DNA from: an uncultured Rhodospirillaceae bacterium
Lineage (GTDB): Bacteria; Pseudomonadota; Alphaproteobacteria; Reyranellales; Reyranellaceae
NCBI GenBank assembly: GCA_945952105.1
Contig: CAMFGZ010000005.1
Coordinates: 124,001-188,000, forward strand
Direction: 5' to 3'
DNA: 64,000 nt
A program made the position numbers and the translations under genes. The notes under the pieces are model-generated. The model saw only the letters and a list, made by a program, of their open reading frames with translations, was not told the DNA's origin and searched no databases. Below are positions 42,237-51,422 of the stretch, piece after piece (the first letter of the stretch is position 1; the number at the start of each line of letters is the position of its first letter).

Positions 42237-43607
42237 ATGAAAACACATCTTCTGCTTGCGACCTCCGCCACCGCCCTGCTGCTGGCCGCCTTCCCCGCCT
42301 CGGCGCAAACCAAGTTCCCTGCCACGCTGGAGGGTCACGCGATCCTGCCGGCCATGACCCTCGTGCCCGCCCCCGCCGATGCGCCGCCGGAGCTGCAGAT
42401 TTCCGGCCGCTACGCCGGTCCGTCCGGCCAGCGGATCGACACGCCCGAGAGCGTGCAGGCCTTCTCCGCCCTCTCCGACAAGGCGGCGCCCCGTCCCACC
42501 GGCCTCATGCTGCCGCTGAAGGGCCAGCCCGTGCAGGGCCTGTCCGGCATCAGGAACCTGAAGGACGGCACCTTCCTCACGATCACAGACAACGGCTTCG
42601 GCTCCAAGGCCAACTCGCCGGACGCGATGCTGATGTTCCACGTGCTGAAGCCCGACTGGAAGAGCGGCGCCGTCGAGCGCGTCTCGACGACCTTCCTGCA
42701 CGATCCCGATCGCAAGATCCCGTTCCGCATCGTCAACGAGAACACGCCGAAGCGTTACCTGACCGGCGCCGACTTCGATCTCGAATCGGTGCAGCCGGTC
42801 GGCGATGCGCTGTACTTCGGCGAGGAGTTCGGCCCCTACCTGATCAAGACCGACAAGAGCGGCAAGGTGCTGCAGATCTTCGAGACCAAGGTCGACGGCA
42901 AGGTCGTGCGCTCGCCCGACCATCCCGCGATGACCCTGCCGGGCGCACCCGGTCCGGTGAAGTTCGAGGTCCGGCGCAGCAAGGGCTTCGAGGGCATGGC
43001 CCAGTCGCCCGACGGGAAGTTCCTCTATCCGCTGCTCGAAGGTCCGCTGGTGACCGAATCGGGCGAGATGGAAGCCAAGGACGGCAAGCGCTTCCTGCGC
43101 ATCCTCGAGTTCGACGTGGCCAAGGGCGAGTACACGGGCAAGAGCTTCAAGTACACGCTCGAAGCCCCGGCCAACGCCATCGGTGACTTCAACATGATCG
43201 ACGCCAGCACCGGCCTGATCATCGAGCGCGACGACACCGAGGGCGACGCGGCCCAGGCCTGCAAGGACGGCGCCGTGAAGGCCGACTGCTTCAACGTGCC
43301 GGCCAAGTTCAAGCGCATCTACAAGATCGACATGAGCCAGGCCGATGCCGACGGCTTCGTGAAGAAGGTCGGCTACATCGACCTGATGGACATCCAGGAC
43401 CCGAACAAGGTCGCGCGCGCGGGCGTCAGGGACGGCAAGCTCACCTTCCCGTTCTTCACCATCGAGAACGTCGACCTCGTCGATGCCGACCACATCATCG
43501 TCGGCAACGACAACAACCTGCCCTTCTCGTCGGGCCGCGCGCTGGGCAAGTCGGACGACAACGAGCTGATCCTGCTCAAGGTCACCGACCTGCTGAAGGC
43601 GAAGTAA
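42237..43607 (+). CDS. Esterase-like activity of phytase family protein
   Basis: 456 residues with the Sec signal MKTHLLLATSATALLLAAFPASAQ. The mature part matches the phytase-like/esterase-like beta-propeller family: GQPVQGLSGIRNLKDGTFLTITDNGFGSKANSPDAMLMF, LTGADFDLESVQPVGDALYFGEEFGPYLIKTD, SKGFEGMAQSPDGKFLYPLLEG and VDADHIIVGNDNNLPFSSGRALGKSDDNELILLKV. Acidic loops in these blocks would bind calcium. The substrate is unproven; phosphoester hydrolysis is plausible given the divergent PhoX neighbour. Confidence 0.88.
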   Translation: MKTHLLLATSATALLLAAFPASAQTKFPATLEGHAILPAMTLVPAPADAPPELQISGRYAGPSGQRIDTPESVQAFSALSDKAAPRPTGLMLPLKGQPVQGLSGIRNLKDGTFLTITDNGFGSKANSPDAMLMFHVLKPDWKSGAVERVSTTFLHDPDRKIPFRIVNENTPKRYLTGADFDLESVQPVGDALYFGEEFGPYLIKTDKSGKVLQIFETKVDGKVVRSPDHPAMTLPGAPGPVKFEVRRSKGFEGMAQSPDGKFLYPLLEGPLVTESGEMEAKDGKRFLRILEFDVAKGEYTGKSFKYTLEAPANAIGDFNMIDASTGLIIERDDTEGDAAQACKDGAVKADCFNVPAKFKRIYKIDMSQADADGFVKKVGYIDLMDIQDPNKVARAGVRDGKLTFPFFTIENVDLVDADHIIVGNDNNLPFSSGRALGKSDDNELILLKVTDLLKAK

Positions 43608-43718
43608 TCCGGAGTCTTTCCGGTGGGGACCGACTCAGTCGATCCCCAAACGCCGACCACACCCAGAGGAGCGAACGCAGTGAGCGTCTTTAAGGGTGGC
43701 ACGAGCACCGCGTTCGTT

Positions 43719-43765
43719 GCCCATCCTTCGAGACGCCGCGCTTCGCGCGGCTCCTCAGGACGAGG
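43719..43765. repeat. CCTCRTCCTGAGGAG-family repeat, copy 2
   Basis: GCCCATCCTTCGAGACG ... CTCCTCAGGACGAGG is a single unit of the repeat found twice, face to face, at 16588-16687. Its centre, CCGCGCTTCGCGCGG, is itself a hairpin. It lies between convergent genes and may act as a terminator. Confidence 0.7.
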
Positions 43766-43794
43766 CAAATTGCCCGAAGCGAGACTGGAAGTAG

Positions 43795-45303
43795 CTACTC
43801 CGTCACGTCGAGCGCCACCTTTTCGCGCTTCTTGCGGAGCGCGGGAAGGAGCGGCGCGATCAGCAGCAAGGCGGCGAGCGCCAGGCAGGCGACCGAGATC
43901 GGCCGCACGACGAAGATGTCGAACGATCCCTGGCTCAGGATCAGCGACTTGCGCAGGTTGTTCTCCAGCATCGGGCCCAGCACGAAGGCCAGCACCAGCG
44001 GCGCCGCCTCGTAGCCGAACTTGCGCATGAGGTAGCCCAGCAGCCCCGTGCCGATCATCACGAACACGTCGAACACGGCGTTGCCCGAGGCGAAGACGCC
44101 GACGATGCAGAACATCAGGATGAGCGGGAACAGGATCTTGTAGGGCGCCTTCAGGACCTGCACCCACATGCCGATCAGCGGCATGTTGAGCACCAGCAGC
44201 ATGATGTTGCCGACATACATGCTGGCGACGATGCCCCAGAAGACCTTCGGGTTCTGGCTCATCATAAGCGGCCCGGGCTGCAGCCCGTGGATCACGAAGG
44301 CGCCGAGCAGCAGCGCCATGATGACGTTGGGCGGGATGCCGAGAGTCATCAAGGGAATGAAGGCGCCGCCCGCCGCCGCGTTATTGGCGGCTTCCGGCCC
44401 CGCCACGCCCTCGATGGCGCCCTTGCCGAATCGCTCGGGCGTGCGAGACAGCTTCTTCTCGATCGCATAGGACGCGAAGGAGGCGATCACCGCGCCGCCG
44501 CCCGGCAGCACGCCCAGCAGGAAGCCGAGCAGCGTGCCGCGGCCCACCGGCCCGGCGCTGGCCTTCAGGTCCTCGCGCGACGGCCACAGGCTGCCGATGC
44601 GGGATTGCACGATGTCGCGGCGGATCTGCTGCTCGATGTTCGCCAGGATCTCGGCCACGCCGAACAGGCCCATCACGACGGGCACGAGGCCGATACCGTC
44701 GACCAGTTCGAGGCGGTCGAAGGTGAGGCGCGGCATGGCGTTGATCTGGTCGAGACCGATCAGGCCGATCACGACGCCGACCGCCGCCATCAGCAGCGCC
44801 TTCGCCATCGAGCCCTGCGTCAGGAACGACAGGATGGTGAGGCCGAGTACCATCAGGCTGAAATATTCCGGCGGACCGAACGCCACCGCGACCTTGGCCA
44901 GCAGCGGCGCCACGAGCATCAGCGCCACGATCGCGAAGGTGCCGGCGACAAAGGATCCCAGCGCCGCGATGCCCAGCGCCGGGCCGGCGCGGCCACGTTT
45001 GGCCATCTCGTGGCCGTCGAGGCAGGTCACGACCGACGCCGCCTCTCCGGGGATGTTGACCAGCACGGCCGTGGTCGACCCGCCGTACATCGAGCCGTAG
45101 TAGATGCCGGCCATCATGATGATGCCGGACTCCGGCGAGCCGGACAGCGTGACCGGCAGCAGGAGCGACATGGCCGAGATCGGGCCGATGCCCGGCAGCA
45201 CGCCGACCAGCGTGCCGATGAACACGCCGATGAAGCAGTAGAGAAGATTGATCGGATCCAGGGCGACCGCGAAACCCTGGGCGAGGCCGGAGAGGACATC
45301 CAT
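43795..45303 (-). CDS. tctA: Tripartite tricarboxylate transporter large permease TctA
   Basis: 502 residues from the ATG at 45303. About 11-12 membrane helices. Family marks are GVFIGTLVGVLPGIGPISAMSLLLPVTL, GIYYGSMYGGSTTAVLVNIPGEAASVVTCLDGHEMAKRGRAGPALGIAALGSFVAGT, LLGFLLGVLPGGGAVIASFASYAIEK and GVAGPEAANNAAAGGAFIPLMTLGIPPN. The ligand is delivered by one of the two TctC proteins upstream. It is the last gene of the tctC-tctC-tctB-tctA operon, 4 bases after tctB. A sodium- or proton-driven carboxylate uptake is known for the family. Confidence 0.95.
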   Translation of the reverse strand: MDVLSGLAQGFAVALDPINLLYCFIGVFIGTLVGVLPGIGPISAMSLLLPVTLSGSPESGIIMMAGIYYGSMYGGSTTAVLVNIPGEAASVVTCLDGHEMAKRGRAGPALGIAALGSFVAGTFAIVALMLVAPLLAKVAVAFGPPEYFSLMVLGLTILSFLTQGSMAKALLMAAVGVVIGLIGLDQINAMPRLTFDRLELVDGIGLVPVVMGLFGVAEILANIEQQIRRDIVQSRIGSLWPSREDLKASAGPVGRGTLLGFLLGVLPGGGAVIASFASYAIEKKLSRTPERFGKGAIEGVAGPEAANNAAAGGAFIPLMTLGIPPNVIMALLLGAFVIHGLQPGPLMMSQNPKVFWGIVASMYVGNIMLLVLNMPLIGMWVQVLKAPYKILFPLILMFCIVGVFASGNAVFDVFVMIGTGLLGYLMRKFGYEAAPLVLAFVLGPMLENNLRKSLILSQGSFDIFVVRPISVACLALAALLLIAPLLPALRKKREKVALDVTE

Positions 45304-45307
45304 CGCG

Positions 45308-45793
45308 TCAGCCCGCCAGCCATGAAAGGTAGGGGACATCCTCGAGCCAGCTTCCCTTGGGAAGCTGGACCAGCAGGACCTTTTCCAGCACGTACCAGAC
45401 CCCGACGGACGCCCCCAGGGCGATCGGGATCGCCAGTTTCGGTGGCACCGGATCGACGAAGGTCATCAGGAAGAGCAGAAGCGCCAGGCTGCAGAGCACG
45501 AAGCCCAGCTGCTGGAACAGCGCGCCGAAGGCGACCAGGGCGCCGATCACCATCACGACGTTGCGCCAGCGAGCGCCCTGCCAGAGATCGGCCAGCAGCG
45601 GACCGTTGCCGCGTACGCCGGTCACCGTGATCGACAGGGCCAGCGCCGACATGAAGAGGCCAAGCCAGAAGAACACGAAGCCGGAGCCCGGCTCATGCAG
45701 GGTCCCAAGTTCCAGCAACCAGCCCTGCCAGGTGACGAAGGCTCCGATGGCCAGCCAGAACAGGCCGCCCCAGAATTCAGCGCGCCGCAACAT
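45308..45793 (-). CDS. tctB: Tripartite tricarboxylate transporter small permease TctB
   Basis: 161 residues with four predicted membrane helices: FWGGLFWLAIGAFVTW, GSGFVFFWLGLFMSALALSITV, VVMVIGALVAFGALFQQLGFVLCSLALLLFLMTFV and LAIPIALGASVGVWYVLEKVLLVQLP. The final LLVQLPKGSW segment is the usual TctB ending. It lies 2 bases after the tctC stop and 4 bases before tctA, so the three are coupled. Confidence 0.93.
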   Translation of the reverse strand: MLRRAEFWGGLFWLAIGAFVTWQGWLLELGTLHEPGSGFVFFWLGLFMSALALSITVTGVRGNGPLLADLWQGARWRNVVMVIGALVAFGALFQQLGFVLCSLALLLFLMTFVDPVPPKLAIPIALGASVGVWYVLEKVLLVQLPKGSWLEDVPYLSWLAG

Positions 45794-45795
45794 AC

Positions 45796-46791
45796 TCAGC
45801 TCTTCTTGGCGAGTCCGAGCTGCTCCACGACCTCGCGCTGCTCGTCATACTGCTGCTTGGCGAACTTGGCGTAGTCCGCCGTGTTCATGTAGCGCTTGGG
45901 ATAGTCGTACTTGACCATCAGCTCGGCCACCTTGGGATCGTCGAGAGCGGCCTTGAAAGCGTCGTGCAGCTTCTGCACCACCAGGGGATCCATGCCCTTG
46001 GGCCCCGCGAGCCCGAACGGCGAGTCCAGCGTGAGATCGTAGCCCAGCTCCTTCAGCGTCGGCACATCGGGCCAGCGCGGGCTGCGCTCCTGCGTCCAGA
46101 TGCAGAGCAGGCGGAACTTGCCGGAATCCACGAGCGGCGCCCAGCCGGTCGCGTCGGCATCGGCCATGACGTGGCCGCCCTCGAGCGCCGCCCAGCCCTC
46201 GGGCCCTCCCTTGAAGGGCACGTGGGTGAACTTCACGCCGGCCTTGTGCGCGATCTGCTCCATGCCGATGTGCAGCGAGCTGCCGGCGCCCGGTGTCGCG
46301 TAGGTGAACTTGCCGGGGTTCGCCTTGGCGAAGGCGATCACGTCCTGGAAGCTCTTGAGGGGCGAATCGGCGCGCACCACGACGCCGAACGTGTAGGCCG
46401 ACGTATGGAGGATCCAGGTGAAATCCTTCATCGGATCGTAGGGCGTCTTCTGCATGTGCGGCAGGCGGAAGATGGTCACCGGCATCTGCGCAATCGTGTA
46501 GCCGTCGGGCTTGGCGGTCGCCGCCATGCTGGCCGGCCCGGTCGTGCCCGCGCCGCCGGTGCGATTGTCGACCACCACCGGCTGTCCGAGAAGCTTGCCG
46601 GCGGCATCGGCCATGGCGCGGTGCCAGAGGTCGACGCCGCTGCCCGCCGGCCACGGCATGATCAGCGTGATCGGCTTGTTCGGGAAGTCCTTCGCTGCCT
46701 GCGACGGGCTGCCCTGCGCATGCGCGAGCGACGAGCCGAAGGCTCCGGACGCAACCATGCCCGAAGCCACGATGAACGAACGACGACGCAT
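45796..46791 (-). CDS. tctC: TctC-family binding protein of the tripartite transporter, copy 1
   Basis: 331 residues. The signal peptide MRRRSFIVASGMVASGAFGSSLAHAQ has an RRRSF twin-arginine-like start. The mature part shows ITLIMPWPAGSGVDLWHRAMADAAGKLLGQPVVVDNRTGGAGTTG, YDPMKDFTWILHTS, YATPGAGSSLHIGMEQIAHKAGVKFTHVPFKGGPEGWAAL and DSPFGLAGPKGMDP. It directly precedes tctB and is therefore the cognate binding protein. It is a close paralogue of the gene upstream. Confidence 0.93.
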   Translation of the reverse strand: MRRRSFIVASGMVASGAFGSSLAHAQGSPSQAAKDFPNKPITLIMPWPAGSGVDLWHRAMADAAGKLLGQPVVVDNRTGGAGTTGPASMAATAKPDGYTIAQMPVTIFRLPHMQKTPYDPMKDFTWILHTSAYTFGVVVRADSPLKSFQDVIAFAKANPGKFTYATPGAGSSLHIGMEQIAHKAGVKFTHVPFKGGPEGWAALEGGHVMADADATGWAPLVDSGKFRLLCIWTQERSPRWPDVPTLKELGYDLTLDSPFGLAGPKGMDPLVVQKLHDAFKAALDDPKVAELMVKYDYPKRYMNTADYAKFAKQQYDEQREVVEQLGLAKKS

Positions 46792-46835
46792 TGTTTCCTC
46801 CCCCGCAACATCCTGCCCCCGCTTCGCGGGGAGTG

Positions 46836-47828
46836 CTAGCTCTTGGCGGCCAGTCCCAGCTTCTCCAGCGCGGCCTTTTCCTCCGCGTAGAGCTGGCGGG
46901 CGAACTTGTCGTAGGCCGCGGCCGGCATGTAGCGCGGAGACATGTCGTACTTCTCCAGCGTCGCGATCACTTCCTTGTCCTCGATTGCGACCTTGAAGGC
47001 CTCATCGAGCTTCTTCACGACCGCCGGGTCCATTCCCTTCGGACCGCCCATGCCGAACGGCGAGTCGAACACCATGTCGAAGCCGAGATCCTTCAGGGTC
47101 GGCACGTCGGGCCAGTTCTTCGTGCGCTTCTCGGTCCAGACGCACAGCAGGCGGAGCTGGCCGGCATCGACCAGCGGCTTCCAGCCCGTCGAATCGGCCT
47201 GCAGGGTCGTGTGCTTGCCGAGCACGGCGGCGTTGGTCTCCGCGCCGCCCTTGAACGGCACCATGGTCCACTTGATCCCGGCCTGGGCCGCGATGCGCTC
47301 CATGCCGATGTGCAACGACGTGCCGGCCCCCGGCGTGCCGTAGGTGACCTTGCCCGGATTGGCCTTGGCGTACTCGATCACGTCCTTGAAGGTCTTGTAG
47401 GGCTGGTCGGCCGCGGTCGTGACGCCGAACGTGTAGCCGCTGAGATGCGAGACGTAGGTGAAATCCTTCAGCGGATCGAACGCCGTCTTCTGCATCACCG
47501 GAAGGCGGAACACGGAGATCGGGAGCTGCGAGAGGGTGTAGCCGTCCGGCCGCGCGGTGGCGGCCATGGTGGCTGGTCCCAGCGTGCCGGAGGCGCCGCC
47601 CTTGTTGTCGATCTGGAACGGCTGGCCCAGCACCTTGCCGGCCCGCTCGCATATCGCGCGCAGCGTGATGTCGCTCGATCCGCCGGCAGGCCACGGGACG
47701 ATGAAGGTGATGGGCTTGTTCGGATAAGCCTGCGCACGGGCGGCCGGCAGGTAGAGCGGCATGCCGACGCCGGCGGCGATCACGGTTCCAAGGCCACGTT
47801 TCACGAGGCCGCGGCGACGTATCGTCAT
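46836..47828 (-). CDS. TctC-family binding protein of the tripartite transporter, copy 2
   Basis: 330 residues with the export signal MTIRRRGLVKRGLGTVIAAGVGMPLYLPAARA. It is colinear with copy 1 (ITFIVPWPAGGSSDITLRAICERAGKVLGQPFQIDNKGGASGTLG, YGTPGAGTSLHIGMERIAAQAGIKWTMVPFKGGAETNAAVLG, DSPFGMGGPKGMDP) and ends LEKLGLAAKS where copy 1 ends VEQLGLAKKS. The tandem copies imply duplication with shift of ligand range. It is the first gene of the operon. Confidence 0.92.
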   Translation of the reverse strand: MTIRRRGLVKRGLGTVIAAGVGMPLYLPAARAQAYPNKPITFIVPWPAGGSSDITLRAICERAGKVLGQPFQIDNKGGASGTLGPATMAATARPDGYTLSQLPISVFRLPVMQKTAFDPLKDFTYVSHLSGYTFGVTTAADQPYKTFKDVIEYAKANPGKVTYGTPGAGTSLHIGMERIAAQAGIKWTMVPFKGGAETNAAVLGKHTTLQADSTGWKPLVDAGQLRLLCVWTEKRTKNWPDVPTLKDLGFDMVFDSPFGMGGPKGMDPAVVKKLDEAFKVAIEDKEVIATLEKYDMSPRYMPAAAYDKFARQLYAEEKAALEKLGLAAKS

Positions 47829-47902
47829 TTCATTTCCTCCCGTTGATTGGCGAGGAAATTGGCCGATGGTTCAGTCGATGTAAAGAGATTGCAGAACGTG
47901 TG

Positions 47903-48526
47903 TCACGACAGCACCCGCTTCATCCAGCGAGCGGTCGCCTGCGCGTCCTGGCCGTCGCTGGCTTCCAGCCGGGCGATCACGCGCGTCCGGTCCTCCAGAT
48001 CGCGATTCTGGCTGAGCTTGATCTTGGTCTCGAGACGGAGGAGCGGCATCCGGAAGACGACGATGCCGCGCGTCTGGGCCTCGGCATTGCCCGGCGGCAG
48101 GCGGTCGAGGTTCCAGGACGAGGCCTCCGAACCTTCGTAGGCCGTCGACAGTTTCGTCAGCGCGTCGAGCGCACCCTCGGTGTCCTCGACGACCTGCGGG
48201 CGGCCATAGGCATGGACGGTGACGTAGTTCCAGGTCGGCACCTTCGGCCCCGGCGCATACCAGGTCGGCGACACATAGGCATGCGGCCCCCAGAAAAGTG
48301 CCAGCGACTGGGCGGGCCGCTCGAAGAGCTTCCAGTGCGGATTGGCCCGCGCCAGGTGGCCGATCAGCGAGCCGTGCTCGCTGCCGTCGTCCTGCCAGAG
48401 CAGCGACAGGTGGGTGGCGAAGGGCGCGCCGGCCTCGTCGGTGGTCATCAGCAGGGCCCAGCTATGGGCCTGCATGACTTCCCGACCGATCGCTTCGTCG
48501 CCTGCGAAATGCTTGGGGAGATACAT
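47903..48526 (-). CDS. FMN-binding negative transcriptional regulator, PaiB family
   Basis: 207 residues with the FMN-binding split-barrel of PaiB: MYLPKHFAGDEAIGREVMQAHSWALLMTTDEAGAPFATHLSLLW, LIGHLARANPHWKLF, LALFWGPHAYVSPTWYAP..VPTWNYVTVHAYGRPQVV and the C-terminal IVVFRMPLLRLETKIKLSQNRDLEDR. PaiB was named for effects on sporulation and protease genes in Bacillus, but the fold is that of flavin-binding oxidoreductases, so a regulatory role here is doubtful. It stands alone, divergent from the dienelactone hydrolase. Confidence 0.9.
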   Translation of the reverse strand: MYLPKHFAGDEAIGREVMQAHSWALLMTTDEAGAPFATHLSLLWQDDGSEHGSLIGHLARANPHWKLFERPAQSLALFWGPHAYVSPTWYAPGPKVPTWNYVTVHAYGRPQVVEDTEGALDALTKLSTAYEGSEASSWNLDRLPPGNAEAQTRGIVVFRMPLLRLETKIKLSQNRDLEDRTRVIARLEASDGQDAQATARWMKRVLS

Positions 48527-48593
48527 GGCTCTGATTCCTTGAACGGCGCGGGCTTACCATGGTCCAATGCCGGCCACACAGGGAGGATTATTC

Positions 48594-49271
48594 ATGGGCG
48601 AAGATATCCGTCTTAAGTCTGCCGCCGGCGAGATCGGCGCTTATCTGGCCAGCCCGGCGGGCACGCCGAAGGGTGGCATCGTGGTCATCCAGGAGATTTT
48701 CGGGGTGAACCATCACATCCGGGGCGTGACCGACAAGTTCGCGGCCGCCGGCTACCTGGCCCTCGCGCCGCGCTTCTTCGACCATATCAAGCCCGGCATC
48801 GAACTCGGCTACACGCCGGACACGATCGCCGAGGGCCGCGGCTACGTCATGACGCCGGGCTTCACCGACAAGGCCGTGCAGGACGTCCAGGCGGCGATGG
48901 ACGAGCTGAAGAAGCGGGGCGTCAAGAAGGTCGGCGTGACCGGTTACTGCTGGGGCGGCACGATCAGCTGGCTGGCCGCCACCCGGCTCAAGCCCGACGC
49001 GGTTTCCGCCTATTACGGCGGCGGCATCCACGGCGCCAAGGGCGAAAAGCCGACCGTGCCGACGCAGCTTCACTTCGGCGACAAGGACATGCACATCCCG
49101 ATGGCGCACGTGAAGGAGCTGCGCGAGCTGCATCCCAACGTGGAGATCTTCGACTATCCGGCCGATCACGGCTTCCATTGCGACGAGCGCGGCAGCTGGG
49201 ACGCCGCCGCCTCGAAGAAGGCGATGGAACGCACGATGCAGTTGTTCAGCAAGGAAGTGGGTAACGGCTGA
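48594..49271 (+). CDS. Dienelactone hydrolase family protein
   Basis: 225 residues from the ATG at 48594 behind GGGAGGA. Alpha/beta hydrolase with the DLH cysteine nucleophile in VTGYCWGGTISW (about 118-124), the acid in HFGDKDMHIP and the histidine in DYPADHGFHCDERG; VVIQEIFGVNHHIRGVTDKFAAAGYLALAPRFFD is the conserved N-terminal block. Classical members open dienelactone in chlorocatechol breakdown, but many have other ester substrates. It lies 2 bases before a CoA-transferase gene, so it belongs to that operon. Confidence 0.92.
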   Translation: MGEDIRLKSAAGEIGAYLASPAGTPKGGIVVIQEIFGVNHHIRGVTDKFAAAGYLALAPRFFDHIKPGIELGYTPDTIAEGRGYVMTPGFTDKAVQDVQAAMDELKKRGVKKVGVTGYCWGGTISWLAATRLKPDAVSAYYGGGIHGAKGEKPTVPTQLHFGDKDMHIPMAHVKELRELHPNVEIFDYPADHGFHCDERGSWDAAASKKAMERTMQLFSKEVGNG

Positions 49272-49273
49272 CC

Positions 49274-50509
49274 TTGGCAAAGAAACCCTCGAAGAAGACC
49301 TTCACCCCCGGCGCACGCGGTCCCCTGAACGGGGTCCGCGTCGTCGACCTGTCGCGACTGGTCGCCGGCAACGTGCTGACGCTCCAGCTCGCCGACTTCG
49401 GCGCCGAAGTCATCAAGATCGAGCCGCCCGAGGGCGACACCTTGCGCTCGTGGCGCGTCAAGGGCGTCGAGACGGCGTGGAAGGTCTACAGCCGCAACAA
49501 AAAGAGCGTCGCGCTCGACCTGCGCTCCGACGCCGGCCGCACCATCGTGCGCGAGCTCGCAAAGACCGCCGCCATCCTGGTCGAGAGCTTCCGGCCGGGC
49601 GTCATGGAGGACATGGGCCTGTCGCCAGCCGAACTGCACGCGATCAACCCGAAGCTGGTCATCCTGCGCATCTCCGGCTGGGGCCAGGACGGACGCTATC
49701 GTCACAAGCCGGGCTTCGGCACCTTGATCGAGGGTTATAGCGGCTTCGCCTCGATGAACGGCTTCGCTGATCGCGAGCCGGTCCTGCCACCGATGTATCT
49801 CGCCGACTGCATGGCCGCGCTGAACGGCTACGGCGCCGTGATGGTGGCGCTGCGCGAGGTCGAGATGAACGGCGGCAAGGGCCAGGTGCTCGACCTGCCG
49901 CTGTTCGACCCGCTCTATTCGATGCTGGGTCCGCAGGCCGCCAACTACAAGCTGACCGGCGAGGTGAAGGTGCGCACCGGCAGCCGCTCGACCAACGCCG
50001 CGCCGCGCAACGTCTACCAGACGAAGGACGGAAGCTGGGTCTGCCTCTCCGCCTCGACACAGGGCATGGCGATGCGCGTGCTGGCGAAGATCGGCCGGCC
50101 CGAGCTGGCGGAGGATCCGCGCTTCTCGACCAACATCGAGCGGGTGCGCAACGGCGTCGAGCTCGACCGCATCATCGGCGAGTTCGTCGGCGCCCGCGAC
50201 CTTGCCGAGAACCTGCGCTATTTCGACGAGGCCGGCGTCACCATCGGCCCGGTCTACGACATCTCGCAGATCGTCCAGGACGACTATGTGCTGGAGCGTG
50301 AATCCCTGATCGAGATCGAGGACGAGGAGATGGGCGAACTGCCCACCCATCCGGTCGTGCCGCGCATGTCCGGGACGCCGGGCGCCCTGAAGAGTGCCGC
50401 CCCCAAGGTCGGCGAGCACAACGAGGCGCTGCTGAAGCCGATGCTGGGCGCCGCCGACTACGACAGGCTCTGCGCATCGGGTGTGATCTCAAAAGGGAAG
50501 AAGAAGTGA
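49274..50509 (+). CDS. CaiB/BaiF (family III) CoA-transferase
   Basis: 411 residues starting at TTG 49274, two bases after the previous stop. Family III marks are GVRVVDLSRLVAGNVLTLQLADFGAEVIKIEPPEGDTLRSW, NKKSVALDLRSDAGR, LVESFRPGVMEDMGL, the catalytic Asp in MYLADCMAALNGYGAVMVAL and GSRSTNAAPRNVYQTKDGSWVCLSAST. Such enzymes move CoA between carboxylic acids. It overlaps the CoA-ester lyase start (GTGA, 50506-50509), suggesting the CoA ester made is cleaved by the next enzyme. Confidence 0.93.
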   Translation: MAKKPSKKTFTPGARGPLNGVRVVDLSRLVAGNVLTLQLADFGAEVIKIEPPEGDTLRSWRVKGVETAWKVYSRNKKSVALDLRSDAGRTIVRELAKTAAILVESFRPGVMEDMGLSPAELHAINPKLVILRISGWGQDGRYRHKPGFGTLIEGYSGFASMNGFADREPVLPPMYLADCMAALNGYGAVMVALREVEMNGGKGQVLDLPLFDPLYSMLGPQAANYKLTGEVKVRTGSRSTNAAPRNVYQTKDGSWVCLSASTQGMAMRVLAKIGRPELAEDPRFSTNIERVRNGVELDRIIGEFVGARDLAENLRYFDEAGVTIGPVYDISQIVQDDYVLERESLIEIEDEEMGELPTHPVVPRMSGTPGALKSAAPKVGEHNEALLKPMLGAADYDRLCASGVISKGKKK

Positions 50510-51399
50510 ACCGCCCCGTCCCGCCCCTCTGGCGCTCGATCCTCTATGTGCCGGGCAACGTGCCGAAGTTCATCGACAGGGCGCACGAGCGCGGCGCCGA
50601 CTGCGTCCTCGTCGATCTCGAGGACAGCGTGCAGCCGGCGCAGAAGCCCGAGGCGCGCGCGATGCTGCCGGAGACGATGAAGAAGGTCGTCCGCGGCGGC
50701 GCCGACGTCGCCGTGCGCATCAACCGGCCGCTGCGGCTCGCGATCCCCGACATCGAGGCGGCGGTTCGGCCCGGCCTCTCGGCGCTGTTCGTGACCAAGA
50801 CCGAGGGCGTTCAACACCTGCGCCTGCTCGACGAGGTGGTGACGGAGCTGGAGCGTGAGCGCGGCATGCCGGTGGGCAGCGTCGGCTTCGCCGCCATGAT
50901 CGAGCATCCGCGCGCCCTGCCCGAACTGGCCGACATTGCCGAGCGCGGCCCGCGTGTCGTCGCCATGATGCTGGGCGGCGAGGATTTCGCGCTGGAGACG
51001 GGCTCGGTGCCGGGCGACGAGACGCTCGAACTGCCCAAGCGCATGGTCGCGTTCGCGGCGCAGGCGCACGGCGTGTCGGTGTTCGGCATCCTCGGCACCG
51101 TCGCCGACTATTCAGACCCCTCCGCCTACAGGAAAAGCGCCGAACGGGCCCGCCGCTTCGGCTTCTCCGGCGGCACCTGCATCCATCCCGGCCTGGTCGG
51201 TGCGCTGAACGAGGCGTTCACGCCCACGGCGGACGAAGTGGCCCATGCGCGGAAGTTGATCGAGGCCGACGAAAAAGCCGCGGCCGAGGGCCGCGGCTCG
51301 TTCTCGGTGGATGGCAAGATGATCGACATCCCGGTGATCGACCGCGCCCGCCGGCTGATCCGGCGCCACGACGCGATCGAACGTCGTCTAAGACGTTAG
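50506..51399 (+). CDS. HpcH/HpaI aldolase (CitE-like CoA-ester lyase)
   Basis: 297 residues from a GTG overlapping the CoA-transferase stop. CitE/malyl-CoA-lyase-like TIM barrel: RSILYVPGNVPKFIDRAHERGADCVLVDLEDSVQPAQKPEAR, VRINRP, FVTKTEGVQHLRLLDE, VGFAAMIEHPRALPELADIA, MLGGEDFALETGS and the GGTCIHPGLVGALNEAFTP substrate loop. With the CoA-transferase it could form an acid activation and aldol cleavage pair, as for citramalate or malate-type acids. The substrate is inference. Confidence 0.9.
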   Translation: MNRPVPPLWRSILYVPGNVPKFIDRAHERGADCVLVDLEDSVQPAQKPEARAMLPETMKKVVRGGADVAVRINRPLRLAIPDIEAAVRPGLSALFVTKTEGVQHLRLLDEVVTELERERGMPVGSVGFAAMIEHPRALPELADIAERGPRVVAMMLGGEDFALETGSVPGDETLELPKRMVAFAAQAHGVSVFGILGTVADYSDPSAYRKSAERARRFGFSGGTCIHPGLVGALNEAFTPTADEVAHARKLIEADEKAAAEGRGSFSVDGKMIDIPVIDRARRLIRRHDAIERRLRR

Positions 51400-51422
51400 G
51401 TCAGAGATGCGGCGCTGGCCGA

